A stretch of 64,000 nucleotides of DNA, taken from DASUBV01 sp963822485. Its GTDB lineage: Bacteria > Actinomycetota > Actinomycetes > Streptosporangiales > Streptosporangiaceae. The stretch covers positions 75,115-139,114 of the forward strand of contig CAWGHW010000011.1 of NCBI GenBank assembly GCA_963822485.1, given 5' to 3'. Shown here piece by piece: positions 44,564 to 55,518 of the stretch. Under the pieces are notes generated by a model. That model had not been told where the DNA came from. It saw nothing but the letters and a program-made list of their open reading frames with translations, and did no database searches. The first letter of the stretch is position 1; every line of letters starts with the position of its first letter. A program made the translations under genes and the position numbers.

Positions 44564-45685
44564 ATGTCCGCACCGAATAAGACCTACGACCCGGTGGAGG
44601 TGGCGGCGCTGGCCCCGGATGAGGTACAGCGCATGACCGACGCGGCGCTGGCCGCGATCGGCGCCGCGTCGACCCTGGACGAGCTGAAGGCGGCCCGGCT
44701 GGCGCACGCCGGTGACCGCGCGCCCATCGCCCTGGCCAACGCCGAGATCGGCGCGCTGCCGCCCGCCGCGCGGGCCGAGGCCGGCAAGCGGGTCGGCGCG
44801 GCCAGGGCCGCGATCCGGCAGGCGCTCACCGAGCGGCAGGCCGAGCTGGAGGCCGAGCGCGACCGGCGGGTGCTGGTCGAGGAGGCCGTTGACGTCACGC
44901 TGCCGTGGGACCGGCAGCCGGCCGGGGCCAGGCACCCGGTGACCACCGTCGCCGAGCGGCTGACCGACGTCTTCGTGAACATGGGCTACGAGGTCGCCGA
45001 GGGCCCCGAGGTCGAAGACGAGTGGTACAACTTCGACGCCCTGAACTTCCCGCCGGACCACCCGGCGCGGGAGATGTACGACACCATCTTCGTGGCCGCG
45101 CCCGACGGCAGCGAGCGGTCCGGCGTCGTGCTGCGCACCCACACCTCGCCGGTGCAGATCCGGGCCATGCTGAACCGGCCGCTGCCGCTCTACGTGGTCA
45201 GCCCGGGCAAGTGCTTCCGCACCGACACGCTGGACGCCACGCACAGCCCGGTCTTCCACCAGATCGAGTGCCTGGCCGTGGATGAGGGCCTGACCATGGC
45301 CGACCTGCGCGGCGCGATCCGCGCGTTCGTCGACGCCATGTTCGGCGAGGGGCTGCGGACCCGGCTGCGGCCGGACTACTTCCCGTTCACCGAGCCGTCC
45401 GCCGACGTGTCCATGGAGTGCCACGTCTGCCGCGGCGCCTCCACCCGGCCGGGCGGGGCGCCCTGCCGGGTGTGCCGGTCGCAGGGCTGGATCGAGATCG
45501 CCGGCTGCGGCATGGTCAACCCCCGGGTGCTGGTGGCCTGCGGCATCGACCCGGACCGGTACAGCGGGTTCGCCTTCGGCCTGGGCATCGAGCGCTCGCT
45601 GATGATCCGCGACGGGGTGACCGACATCCGGGACACCCTCGAGGGTGACGTGCGGTTCAGCCGGGCATTCGGAATGGAGGCGTAA
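44564..45685 (+). CDS. pheS: Phenylalanyl-tRNA synthetase alpha subunit
   Basis: The catalytic subunit of the heterotetramer that charges tRNA-Phe. An N-terminal coiled-coil region (ALTERQAELEAERDRR) contacts tRNA. The class II core includes YEVAEGPEVEDEWYNFDALNFPPDHPAR split by motif 1, then FRTDTLDATHSPVFHQIE (motif 2) and GFAFGLGIERSLMIRDGV (motif 3). It has 373 residues; ATG 44564 follows AGGAG. The 171-bp leader holds a tiny frame ending MTFC just before it, too weak to call a Phe attenuator. The stop overlaps the pheT ATG by one base. Confidence 0.96.
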   Translation: MSAPNKTYDPVEVAALAPDEVQRMTDAALAAIGAASTLDELKAARLAHAGDRAPIALANAEIGALPPAARAEAGKRVGAARAAIRQALTERQAELEAERDRRVLVEEAVDVTLPWDRQPAGARHPVTTVAERLTDVFVNMGYEVAEGPEVEDEWYNFDALNFPPDHPAREMYDTIFVAAPDGSERSGVVLRTHTSPVQIRAMLNRPLPLYVVSPGKCFRTDTLDATHSPVFHQIECLAVDEGLTMADLRGAIRAFVDAMFGEGLRTRLRPDYFPFTEPSADVSMECHVCRGASTRPGGAPCRVCRSQGWIEIAGCGMVNPRVLVACGIDPDRYSGFAFGLGIERSLMIRDGVTDIRDTLEGDVRFSRAFGMEA

Positions 45686-48314
45686 TGCGGATTCCCCTGT
45701 CCTGGCTGCTGGAGTACGCGGCGATCGGGTCCGGCGGCGTCGACGGCGCGGACGTTGACAGCGTGGACGCCGACGACGTGGCCCGGCGGCTGACCGCGTG
45801 CGGCCTGGAGGTCGAGTCCGTCGAGCGCGTCGGCTACGACATCACCGGCGTGGTGGTGGCCGAGGTGCTCGAGGTCGAGGAGCTGACCGGCTTCCGCAAG
45901 CCCGTCCGGTACTGCCAGGTCTCCACCGGCGACGGCCAGGAGCGGCACGTCATCTGCGGGGCGACCAACTTCTCGGCCGGCGACCGGGTGCCGCTGGCGC
46001 TGCCGGGCGCCACGCTGCCCGGCGGGTTCGAGATCGGGGCCCGCAAGACCTACGGGAAGATCTCCGAGGGGATGATCTGCTCCGCGGCCGAGCTGGCCCT
46101 GGGCGATGATCACTCGGGCATCATGGTGCTTGCCCCAGACGCGCCCCTGGGTACCGACTTCGTTGCGTACGGTGGCCTGCGCGACATTGTTATGGATGTC
46201 AATGTCACCCCGGATAAGGGGTATGCGCTGTCGGTCCGCGGCGTGGCCAGGGAGCTGGCCATCTCCTACGGCGCCGCGTACACCGACCCGGCGGATACGG
46301 GCCTGCCGCCGTACGTGAACCGGATCTCCGACGAGGTCTGGCCGGCCAGCATCGAGGACCCGACGGCCTGTGACCGGTTCGTGCTGCGCGAGGTGCGCGG
46401 CATCGACCCGGCCGTGCGGACCCCGCTGCGCATGCTGGTCCGGCTGGCCAGGGCCGGGCAGCGCAGCGTGTCGCTGGCCGTGGACGTCACCAACTACCTG
46501 ATGCTGGAGCTCGGCCAGCCGCTGCACGCGTTCGACCGGGACCGGCTGACCGGGCCGATCGTGGTGCGCCGGGCCCGGCCGGGGGAGCGGCTGGAGACGC
46601 TGGACCACGTGGTCCGCGACCTGGACCCCGAGGACATCCTGATCACCGACGACTCGGGGCCGATCTCGCTGGCCGGCACCATGGGCGGGCTGGCCACCGA
46701 GGTCACCGGGTCCTCGCGCGAGCTGGTCATCGAGGCCGCGCACTTCTCGGCCCGCGGCACGGCCCGGATGAGCCGGCGGCACAAGCTCGGCTCGGAGGCC
46801 TCGGCCCGGTTCGAGCGCGGCGTGGATCACGAGCTCCAGCTGCGCGCCTCGGCCAGGGCCGTGGCCCTGCTCAGCGAGCTGGCGGGCGGCCTGGTGGTCG
46901 AGGGCTGCTCCTACGCCAGCGCGCCCATCGGGGAGGTCTCCATCGTGATGGGCGCCGACTACCCCGATCAGGTGGCCGGCATGGTCTACGGGCTCGGCAC
47001 CGTGATCCGGCGGCTGGAGCAGGTCGGCTGCGACGTCATCCAGACCGCCGTCGGCACGCCCGAGGCCGCGGCGGCCGCGGACGGCGCCGGCGCGCACGCC
47101 CGCCACGACCACGGCCGGCACGACCGGTCCGGGAGCGTGCTCACGGTGGTGCCGCCGTCCTGGCGGCCCGACCTGACCGACCCGGCCGACCTGGCCGAGG
47201 AGGTCATCCGGCTGGAGGGCTACGAGCAGATCCCGGTCCGCGCGCCGCGCGCCGCGGCCGGCCGGGGGCTGACCGAGCGGCAGCGGCTGCGGCGTACCAC
47301 CGGGCGCTCGCTGGCCGCCACTGGCTTCGTCGAGGCCATCAGCTACCCGTTCGTGTCGCCCGCCGACTTCGACCGGCTGCTGCTGCCCGCCGATGACCCG
47401 CGGCGCGAGGCGCTGGCCCTGGCCAACCCGCTCAGCGACGACGAGCCGCTGCTGCGCACCGTGCTGCTGCCCGGCTTGCTGCGGGTGCTCGGGCGCAACA
47501 TCGGCCGCGGCTTCACCGACCTGGGGCTGTTCGAGACCGGGCTGGTGTTCCGGCCCGGCCCCGACGGACCGAAGGTCGCGCCCATGCCGGGCGTGGACCA
47601 GGCGCCCAGCCCCGAGATGCAGGGCCAGCTCGAGGCCGCGCTCCCCGACCAGCCGCTGCACCTGGCCGTGGTGCTGGCCGGCGACCGCGAGCTGTCCGGC
47701 TGGTGGGGCCCCGGCCGGCGGGCCGGATGGCAGGACGCCATCGAGGCCGCCCGGCAGGTGCTCGAGGTCAGCCGGGTGTCGTTCTCGGTCCGCGCCGAGC
47801 AGGAGGAGCCGTGGCACCCCGGCCGCTGCGCCGCGCTGATCGTGCACGGCGAGGGCGGTCACGAGTGGCTGGCCGGGCATGCCGGCGAGCTGCACCCGCG
47901 GGTGACGGCGGCGTTCGGGCTGCCCGCCCGGACCGCTGCCGCGGAGCTGGACATGTCGGTGATCGAGACGGCCGCCGGGCTGCTCGGCCCGGTGCAGGCC
48001 CCGGAGATCTCCGGCTACCCGGTCGCCACCCAGGACGTCGCGCTGATCGTGGCCGACACGGTGCCCGCCGGCGACGTGGCCGCCGCGCTGACCGCCGGCG
48101 CGCGGCGGGCGCGGGGGACATCGCGCTGGAGGACCTCCGGCTGTTCGACGTCTACACCGGCGACCAGGTCGGCGAGGGGCGCAAGTCCCTGGCCTACACC
48201 CTGCGGTTCCGGGCCCCGGACCGCACCCTCACCGCCGACGAGGCCAGCCAGGCCCGCGAGGCGGCGGTCGCCGAGGCCGCCCGCCGCACCGGCGCCGTCC
48301 TCCGCAGCTCATAG
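45685..48314 (+). CDS. pheT: Phenylalanyl-tRNA synthetase beta subunit, one frame break near 3' end
   Basis: The beta subunit carries tRNA binding and Tyr-editing domains. The EMAP-like N-terminal domain (VRYCQVSTGDGQERHVICGATNFSAGD), B3/B4 editing region, B5 (LTVVPPSWRPDLTDPADLAEEVIRLEGYE) and core are intact. Near 48105-48115 (GGCGCGCGGCGGGCGCGGGGG) a base is lost and the final FDX-ACB anticodon domain (DIALEDLRLFDVYTGDQVGEG, then YTLRFRAPDRTLTADEA) continues in the next frame to TAG 48312-48314. A homopolymer or GC-run error is likely. A strong hairpin follows. Confidence 0.92.
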
Positions 48315-48356
48315 CCCGCCCGTCTGCCCCGCGAGCAACCGCCCCCGCTCCAAGAT

Positions 48357-48416
48357 CGGGTTGTGGGTGCTTCGTTACCTACAGCGGGGTGTAGGTAACT
48401 AAGCACCCACAACCCG
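48357..48416. terminator. Long hairpin terminator after pheT
   Basis: Two 27-nt arms (48357-48383 and 48390-48416) with a single mismatch surround a 6-nt loop GCGGGG; the stem starts CGGGTTGTGGGTGCTT. It is 43 bp after pheT and the most stable structure in the spacer, between convergent pheT and the lipoprotein gene. Confidence 0.75.
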
Positions 48417-48548
48417 CCTGCCACCCTGCCGCGCCGGGTCGGCCCCGCCGGCCCTCGCCGCCGCCCTCAGCAGCACCAGTAGCCACATCAGCATCAAGAT
48501 CGCTTGTGGATGTACCCGCAACGGAGGGGTCATCGTGCGCTGCACCAG

Positions 48549-48573
48549 GCGCACCCTGGGTCACAGGGTGCGC
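48549..48573. terminator. Hairpin after the lipoprotein gene
   Basis: Perfect 10-bp stem GCGCACCCTG with CAGGGTGCGC, loop GGTCA. It lies 41 bp beyond the end of the leftward lipoprotein gene. The rest of the 48315-48614 gap shows no gene. Confidence 0.55.
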
Positions 48574-48614
48574 AAGGCCTCGGGGCGCAGGGCTGTCCGG
48601 GTGAGGCGGGCCGG

Positions 48615-49046
48615 TTAGCTGGGGGTGGGGAGGACGGCCAGGATCTCGGCGCCGTCGCGGGTGCAGCGGGAGGCCCGGCCCGTCTTGAGCACCTCGGGCG
48701 TCGGGTAGACGCGGCACTGCCAGCCGCCGACGTTCACCGGACCGCCGCCGCCCGCCCCGGGGCCCTTGCCGTCGAGGATCGCCTTGCGGTACTGGTGCTC
48801 CACGGACATGGCCGCCGGGCAGCCAATCTGACCCTTGGTGATCTCCACCTTGACCGGCACGTTGGCGGGCGTGCGGGCGGTGCCGCACTGGGTGGCCGTC
48901 GGCGTGTGCGTGCCGCCACTGGCCGTCTTGTGCCCGGACGGGCCGCAGGCCGCGGCGGCGAGGCCGACCGCCGTGACCAGCAAGGCAAGCCTGAGCGGCA
49001 CCGGGAGCCGCAGGGAAACGTCGCTCAGGGACCAGCGCGGATGCAT
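48615..49046 (-). CDS. Small putative lipoprotein, function unknown
   Basis: A 143-residue exported protein. A signal segment (VPLRLALLVTAVGLAAAAC) ends in a lipobox, so Cys would be lipid-modified and the protein held on the outer face of the membrane. A short Thr/Gly/Ser linker follows. The mature part has four further Cys (TQCGTA, IGCPAA, WQCRVY, SRCTRD), probably two disulfides, and ends in EILAVLPTPS. I recognise no named family. ATG 49046 is chosen because GGGAG lies about 8 nt upstream and it puts the signal at the N-terminus. It diverges from the arginine cluster. Confidence 0.8.
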   Translation of the reverse strand: MHPRWSLSDVSLRLPVPLRLALLVTAVGLAAAACGPSGHKTASGGTHTPTATQCGTARTPANVPVKVEITKGQIGCPAAMSVEHQYRKAILDGKGPGAGGGGPVNVGGWQCRVYPTPEVLKTGRASRCTRDGAEILAVLPTPS

Positions 49047-49138
49047 GTGCGATCTCCCTTCCGGGGGATCATCATGCCGTCTCGGCTCGCGCAGGCCCAA
49101 CCCGGCCTGGATAACCGCCATGACGCCCCGTCCCCAGG

Positions 49139-49176
49139 TTTGCATATTCACAACGACCATTGCATACTAATTCAGC
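49139..49176 (+). promoter_or_regulatory. ARG box operator upstream of argC
   Basis: An AT-rich island in GC-rich DNA. ATTGCATACTAATTCAGC at 49159-49176 fits the arginine-repressor palindrome (TGAAT-N4-ATTCA) with one central mismatch per left arm. A further left half-site TTTGCATATT lies about 20 bp upstream, the usual spacing of paired ARG boxes. ArgR is encoded in the same cluster. The site is about 205 bp before argC and 93 bp before the divergent lipoprotein gene, so it could affect both. Confidence 0.7.
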
Positions 49177-49242
49177 AACGCGGCAGTCGTGGCCACGCGG
49201 CTGTCCCGGTCACGCGGCCGTCGAGCAGCGTGACCGTCGGGG

Positions 49243-49290
49243 CAGCGTGCTCGCCGGGCAGCGTGCTCGCCGGACAGCGTGCTCGCCGGG
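49243..49290. repeat. 16-bp tandem repeat in the argC leader
   Basis: Three units at 49243, 49259 and 49275 of CAGCGTGCTCGCCGG plus one variable base (G/A/G). Non-coding, in the 206 bp between the ARG box and argC, which otherwise shows no gene. Confidence 0.8.
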
Positions 49291-49382
49291 CGGCGGGACC
49301 GTCGAAGCGGGCTGGCCGACCGGGCAGCCCGCGCGGCGAGCGGAAAACGGCAGACGGATAGCGGCGGATAGCGGGAGGGTGC

Positions 49383-50480
49383 ATGGGCGCGCGGGTCGCG
49401 GTGGCCGGGGCGAGCGGGTACGCCGGCGGGGAATTGCTCCGCCTGCTGGCCGGGCACCCGGACCTGGAGATCGGCCCGGTCACGGCGGACAGCAGCGCGG
49501 GCCAGCCCGTCGGCGCGGTGCACGCGCACCTGGCCGGGGTGCCCGCGCTGGCCGGGCGGGTGTTCGAGCCGCATGAGAGGTCCCGGCTGGACGGCTGCGA
49601 CCTGGTCTTCGCGGCGCTGCCCGCCGGGCAGTCGGCCGCGCTGGCGGCCAGCATCCCGGCCGGGGCCAAGGTCGTGGACCTGGGGCCGGACTTCCGGCTG
49701 GCCGATCCGGAGGCCTGGGCCCGGCACTACGGCGGCGAGCACGCCGGCCGCTGGGTCACCGGGCTGCCGGAACTGCCGGGCCTGCGCGAGCGGGTCAGCG
49801 CGGCCGACCGGGTAGCGGCGCCGGGCTGTTACGCCACGGCCGCGATCCTGGCCCTGGTCCCGGTGGTGGCGGCGGGCCTGGCCCAGCCGCAGGACATCGT
49901 GGTCGTCGCGGCCTCGGGCACCTCGGGCGCGGGCCGGTCGCTGCGGGCCAGCCTGCTGGCCAGCGAGGTCATGGGGTCGATGTCGGCCTACCAGGTCGGC
50001 GGCACGCACCGGCACACGGCCGAGATCGAGCAGGCCCTGGCCGAGATCAGCCAGACCCGGACCAGCCAGACCGGGAACAGCCAGGCCGGGAACAGCCAGG
50101 CCGGGAACGGTCCGGTGACGGTGTCGTTTACCCCGGTCCTGGCGCCGATGCCGCGCGGCATCCTGGCCACCTGCACCGCCCGGCTGGCCGATCCGTCCAC
50201 CGGCACCGAAGAACTCCGCGCCGCGCTGACCGCCGCCTACCAGGGCGAGCCGTTCGTGACCGTGCTGCCCGAGGGTTCCTGGCCGGTCACCGCCGCCGTG
50301 GCCGGCTCCAACGGCGTGCACCTGCAGGCCGTCGCCGACCCGCGGGCCGGGCGGGCCGTGGTCGTGGCCGCCATCGACAACCTGGGTAAGGGCGCGGCCG
50401 GCCAGGCCGTGCAGAACGCCAACCTGATGCTCGGCCTGCCGGAGACGGCCGGCCTGACTGTGAGCGGAGTCGCCCCGTGA
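49383..50480 (+). CDS. argC: N-acetyl-gamma-glutamyl-phosphate reductase
   Basis: The third step of arginine synthesis (NADPH reduction of acetylglutamyl phosphate). The nucleotide loop is VAGASGYAGGELLRLL, and the active-site Cys is in APGCYATAAILALVP. Other typical text is SGTSGAGRSLR and HRHTAEIEQAL. Residues 223-243 are an added SQ(T/A)GN repeat placed in a surface loop, making 365 residues instead of about 345. ATG 49383 follows GGGAGG. The stop overlaps argJ by 4 bp. Confidence 0.95.
   Translation: MGARVAVAGASGYAGGELLRLLAGHPDLEIGPVTADSSAGQPVGAVHAHLAGVPALAGRVFEPHERSRLDGCDLVFAALPAGQSAALAASIPAGAKVVDLGPDFRLADPEAWARHYGGEHAGRWVTGLPELPGLRERVSAADRVAAPGCYATAAILALVPVVAAGLAQPQDIVVVAASGTSGAGRSLRASLLASEVMGSMSAYQVGGTHRHTAEIEQALAEISQTRTSQTGNSQAGNSQAGNGPVTVSFTPVLAPMPRGILATCTARLADPSTGTEELRAALTAAYQGEPFVTVLPEGSWPVTAAVAGSNGVHLQAVADPRAGRAVVVAAIDNLGKGAAGQAVQNANLMLGLPETAGLTVSGVAP
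50052..50111. repeat. 15-bp tandem repeat inside argC
   Basis: Units at 50052, 50067, 50082 and 50097, near CAGGCCGGGAACAGC, encode Q(T/A)GNS. Same 15-bp period as the repeats in pdxT, yebC, apt and others. Confidence 0.85.
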
Positions 50481-51672
50481 GCGTCACCACACCACGGGGG
50501 TTCCGCGCCGCGGGCGTGACCGCCGGGCTCAAGGAGTCTGGCCAGCCGGACGTCGCGGTGGTCATCAACGACGGGCCGTCGGCCGCGGCGGCCGGGGTCT
50601 TCACCACCAACCGGGTCAAGGCCGCGCCGGTGCTCTGGAGCCAGCAGGTGCTGCAGGGCGGCCAGGTCCGCGCGGTGGTGCTCAACTCCGGCGGCGCCAA
50701 CGCGTGTACCGGGCCGGCCGGCTTCGCCGACACCCATCACACGGCCGAGCACCTGGCCAAGGTGCTGTCCGGCGCGGGCCAGCCAGCGGGCCAGAACGAG
50801 ACCGACGGGGCGAGACCGGCGCGGGCGAGGTCGCCGTCTGCTCGACCGGCCTGATCGGCGACCGCCTGCCCATGGACAAGCTGCTGCCCGGGATCGACGC
50901 CGCGGTGGCCGCCGCGACCGCGGACGGCGGGCTGGCCGCGGCCGACGCCATCCGGACCACCGACACCGTGCCCAAGACCTGCGTTATGGAAGGCCAGGGC
51001 TACGTGGTCGGCGGCATGGGCAAGGGCGCCGCCATGCTGGCCCCGGCGCTGGCCACCATGCTGGTCGTGCTGACTACCGACGCCGACCTGCCGGCCGGCC
51101 AGCTGGACACCGCGCTGCGCGGCGCGGTGCGCACCACGTTCGACCGGCTGGACACCGACGGCTGCATGTCGACCAACGACACCGTGCTGCTGCTGGCCAG
51201 CGGCGCCTCGGGGGTCCGGCCCGACCCGGCGGAGTTCGGCACGCTGGTGGCCGGGGTCTGCGCCAGCCTGGCCATGCAGATGCAGCAGGACGCCGAGGGC
51301 GCCAGCAAGGCCATCGCCATCGAGGTGATCGGCGCGGCCAGCGAGGACGACGCGGTGACCGTCGGCCGGGCCATCGCCCGGTGCAACCTGCTCAAGTGCG
51401 CCATCCACGGCGAGGACCCGAACTGGGGCCGCGTGCTGGCCGCCGTCGGCACCACCAGCGCGATCTTCGAGCCCGACCAGCTGCACGTGGCCATCAACGA
51501 CGTCTGGGTCTGCCGCAACGGCGCCCCCGGTGCCGACCGCGCCGGGGTGAACCTCAGGCCGCGCGACGTGACCATCACCGTGAACCTGTCGGCGGGCCCG
51601 CACGCAGCCACCGTGCGGACCACCGACCTGACCGCCCAGTACGTCTACGAGAACTCGGCCTACTCCACATGA
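50477..51672 (+). CDS. argJ: Bifunctional ornithine acetyltransferase/N-acetylglutamate synthase, one frame break
   Basis: Recycles the acetyl group in arginine synthesis. The N-terminal part (VTTPRGFRAAGVTAGLKESG, VFTTNRVKAAPV, VLNSGGANACTG) is normal, and the self-cleavage site is in LAPALATMLVVLTTDAD (cut before the Thr of ATML). The frame shifts near 50808-50815 (GACGGGGCGAGACC); the family segment TGAGEVAVCSTGLIGDRLPMDKL continues in another frame to the stop. One missing G in a G run explains it. GTG 50477 overlaps argC, and the stop overlaps argB. Confidence 0.92.
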
Positions 51673-52777
51673 CAACCCCCCAGGCCCCTCCCCAACAGGC
51701 CTCGGTACCCCAGACCGCTCCCGTCCAGCCAGTTGCCGCGGCGCCAGCAGACGGGCCGGGCGTCATCAGGGGCCCGTCTGCTCGCCAGCCAGCACTGCAT
51801 GCTGGCGCGCAGGCCAAGGCCGCCACCTTGATCGAGGCGCTGCCCTGGCTGGAGCGGTTCCATGGCCGGACCGTCGTCATCAAGTACGGCGGCAACGCCA
51901 TGACCGACGAGGCGCTGCGCGCCGCGTTCGCCGAGGACGTGGTGTTCCTGCGCTACGCCGGGCTGCGGCCGGTGGTGGTGCACGGCGGCGGGCCGCAGAT
52001 CAGCGCCCAGCTCGACCGGCTGGGCATCGAGAGCACGTTCCGGGCCGGGCTGCGGGTCACCACCCCCGAGGCCATGGACGTGGTCCGGATGGTGCTCACC
52101 GGGCAGGTGAACCGGGAGGTCATCGGGCTGATCAACCAGCACGGGCCGTTCGCGGTGGGCATGTCGGGGGAGGACGCCCACCTGCTCACCGCGCGGCGGC
52201 TGCACGCCACCGCGGACGGAGAGCCAGTCGACCTGGGCCAGGTGGGCGAGGTGGAGACGGTCAACCCCGGCGCGGTCGCCGCGCTGCTGGCCGACGGCCG
52301 CATCCCGGTCATCTCCAGCGTGGCCCGCAGCGACAGCGGCGAGGTGCTCAACGTGAACGCCGACACGGCCGCCGCGGCGGTGGCGGTGGCGCTGCACGCG
52401 GCCAAGCTCATCGTGCTGACCGACGTGGCCGGCCTGTACGCGAACTGGCCCGGTGAGGTCCAGGGGGCGGCCGACGGCCAGGCGGCTCGCCAGACGGCCA
52501 GGCCGCCGGGCCCGAGGTGATCAGCCAGCTCACCGCCAGCGCGCTGGCCGCGATGCTGCCCAGCCTGGGCGGGGGCATGATCCCCAAGATGGAGGCCTGC
52601 CTGACCGCCGTGCGCGGCGGCGTGCCCCAGGCCCACGTGCTCGACGGGCGGCTGCCGCACGCCGTCCTGCTGGAGATCTTCACCGACTCGGGGATCGGCA
52701 CGATGGTCATCCCCGACCCCGCCCCAGTCCCCGACCCCGCCAGCCAAGGTGCCAACCAGGAAGGGACCCCACGATGA
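51669..52777 (+). CDS. argB: Acetylglutamate kinase, one frame break
   Basis: Phosphorylates N-acetylglutamate, usually the arginine-inhibited step. An unusual Pro/Ala/Gln-rich N-terminus of about 48 residues precedes the kinase (AATLIEALPWLERFHGRTVV, KYGGNAM, VVVHGGGPQIS, LNVNADTAAAAVAV). After NWPGEVQ the frame is lost in a GC-rich stretch before 52510; the end PEVISQLTASALAAMLPSLGGGM, then ACLTAVRGGVPQAHVLDGR, continues in the next frame to a stop that overlaps argD. One missing base, or two extra, is needed. Confidence 0.91.
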
Positions 52778-53979
52778 CGGCGACCGAGCAGCTCCAGGAC
52801 CGCTACGCCGCGTCCATCATGCTGACCTACGGCATCCCCCCGGTCGCCCTGGCCCGCGGCAGCGGCTGCACGGTGTGGGACGTGGACGGCAACTCCTACC
52901 TGGACCTGATCGCCGGGATCGCGGTCAGCTCGCTGGGCCACGGCCACCCGGCGCTGGTCGCCGCGGTCAGCGAGCAGGTGGCCCGGCTGGCCCACACCTC
53001 CAACCTGTACCTGCACGAGCGCCAGGTCGAGCTGGCCGAGCGGCTGCTGGGCCTGCTCGGCACCGACGGCCGGGTGTTCTTCGCCAACTCCGGGACCGAG
53101 GCCAACGAGGCCGCGCTCAAGCTGGTCCGCCGGCGGCAGGGGCCGCAGCGGCCGGTCATCGTCGCGGCCGAGCACGGTTTCCATGGCCGGAGCATGGGTT
53201 CGCTGGCCATGACGGGTAAGGACAGCATCCGAGTACCGTTCGGGCCCTTTGGTGTTGACGTTCGGTTTGTGCCCTACGGAGACACCGCCGCGCTGACCGA
53301 GGCGGTGGGTGCCGACTGCGCCGCGGTGTTCCTGGAGCCGACCCTGGGCGAGGGCGGCGTGGTGCCGCCTCCGCCGGGGTACCTCAAGGCGGCCAGGGCC
53401 GCCTGTGACCAGGCCGGCGCGCTGCTGGTGCTGGACGAGATCCAGAGCGGCATCGGCCGGACCGGCGTGTGGTTCGCCCACCAGGCCGAGGGGGTCATGC
53501 CGGACGTGCTGACGCTGGCCAAGGGGCTGGGCGGCGGCCTGCCCATCGGCGCCTGCATCGGCCTGGGCGCCATGGGCACCGGGCTGAGCCGGGGCGAGCA
53601 CGGCAGCACGTTCGGCGGCAACCCGGTGGCCTGCGCGGCGGCGCTCGCGGTGCTCGACACCATCGAGAAGGACGGCCTGCTGGCCAGCGTGACGCAGGTC
53701 GGCGGACAGCTCCGGGCGGACATCGAGGCCACCGGGCACTCGCTGGTCAGCGAGCGTGCGCGGCAGCGGCCTGTGGCTGGCCATCGCGCTCACCTCGCCG
53801 GTGGCCACCGCGGTGGAGGCCGCGGCGCGCCGCTCCGGGTTCCTGGTCAACGCGGTCCAGCCGGACGCGGTCCGGATCGCGCCGCCGCTGGTGCTCAGCG
53901 CGCGGGAGGCGGCCACGTTCACCGCGGCGCTGCCCGGCATCCTCGACGCGGCCAGCATGCTGGCCGGCCAGGAGGCGTG

Positions 53980-53980
<1 letters not shown>
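52774..53980 (+). CDS. argD: Acetylornithine aminotransferase, one frame break
   Basis: A PLP enzyme making acetylornithine. The class III features are VWDVDGNSYLDLIAGIAV, FFANSGTEANEAALKL, LVLDEIQSGIGRTG and the PLP Lys in LAKGLGGGLPIGA. The frame shifts near 53755 (AGCGAGCGTGCGCGG), after HSLVSE; the end continues as RGSGLWLAIALTSPVATAVE and APPLVLSAREAATF to a TGA overlapping argF. One extra base, or loss of a CG pair, explains it. ATG overlaps the argB stop. Confidence 0.92.
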
Positions 53981-54917
<937 letters not shown>

Positions 54918-54921
<4 letters not shown>

Positions 54922-55454
54922 CGGCCGCCGCCCCGGTGACCAAGGCGGCCCGGCATGCCCAGATCACCCGGATCCTGGCCGGGTCGGGCGAGCCGGTGCG
55001 CTCTCAGGAGGACCTGGCCAGCCGGCTGGCCGGTCTTGGCGTGCACGTCACCCAGGCCACCTTGTCCCGTGACCTGGTCGAGCTCGGCGCGGTGCGGCTG
55101 CGCGCCCCCGACGGCGGGCTGGTCTACTCGCTCCAGGGCGCGACCGCCGCGCTGGGCGCGCTGGCCGACCCGAGCGCGCGGCTGGCCAGGGTGGCGGGCG
55201 AGCTCCTGGTGACCGCGGAGGCCAGCGCGAACCTGGTCGTGGTACGCACGCCGGCCGGCGCCGCGCAGCTGCTGGCCTCGGCCATCGACCACGCGGGCTG
55301 GCCGTCAGTGCTGGGCACCGTGGGCGGCGACGACACCGTGCTGGTCATCTCCCGCGACCCGGACGGCGGGGCCGAGCTGGCCAGCTCGCTGCTGCGGCTG
55401 GCCGAGCGGCGGTCCCGGACCGGAACGGACTACCAGGGGGGACCGATCCTGTGA
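54918..55454 (+). CDS. argR: Arginine repressor ArgR
   Basis: The arginine-sensing repressor of the cluster. A winged-helix DNA-binding N-terminus (RSQEDLASRLAGLGVHVTQATLSRDLVELGAVR) precedes the hexamerisation and arginine-binding domain with GTVGGDDTVLVISRD. It has 178 residues. The C-terminal segment RTPAGAAQLLASAIDHA is typical. Its probable operator is the ARG box before argC. ATG overlaps the argF stop. In mycobacteria argG comes next; here argH follows after 64 bp. Confidence 0.95.
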
Positions 55455-55518
55455 CCGTCCGCGCGCGCTGGCATGATGCCGGGAGTCCGTCTTGATCGCG
55501 GGAGCAGGAGAGCCCAGG

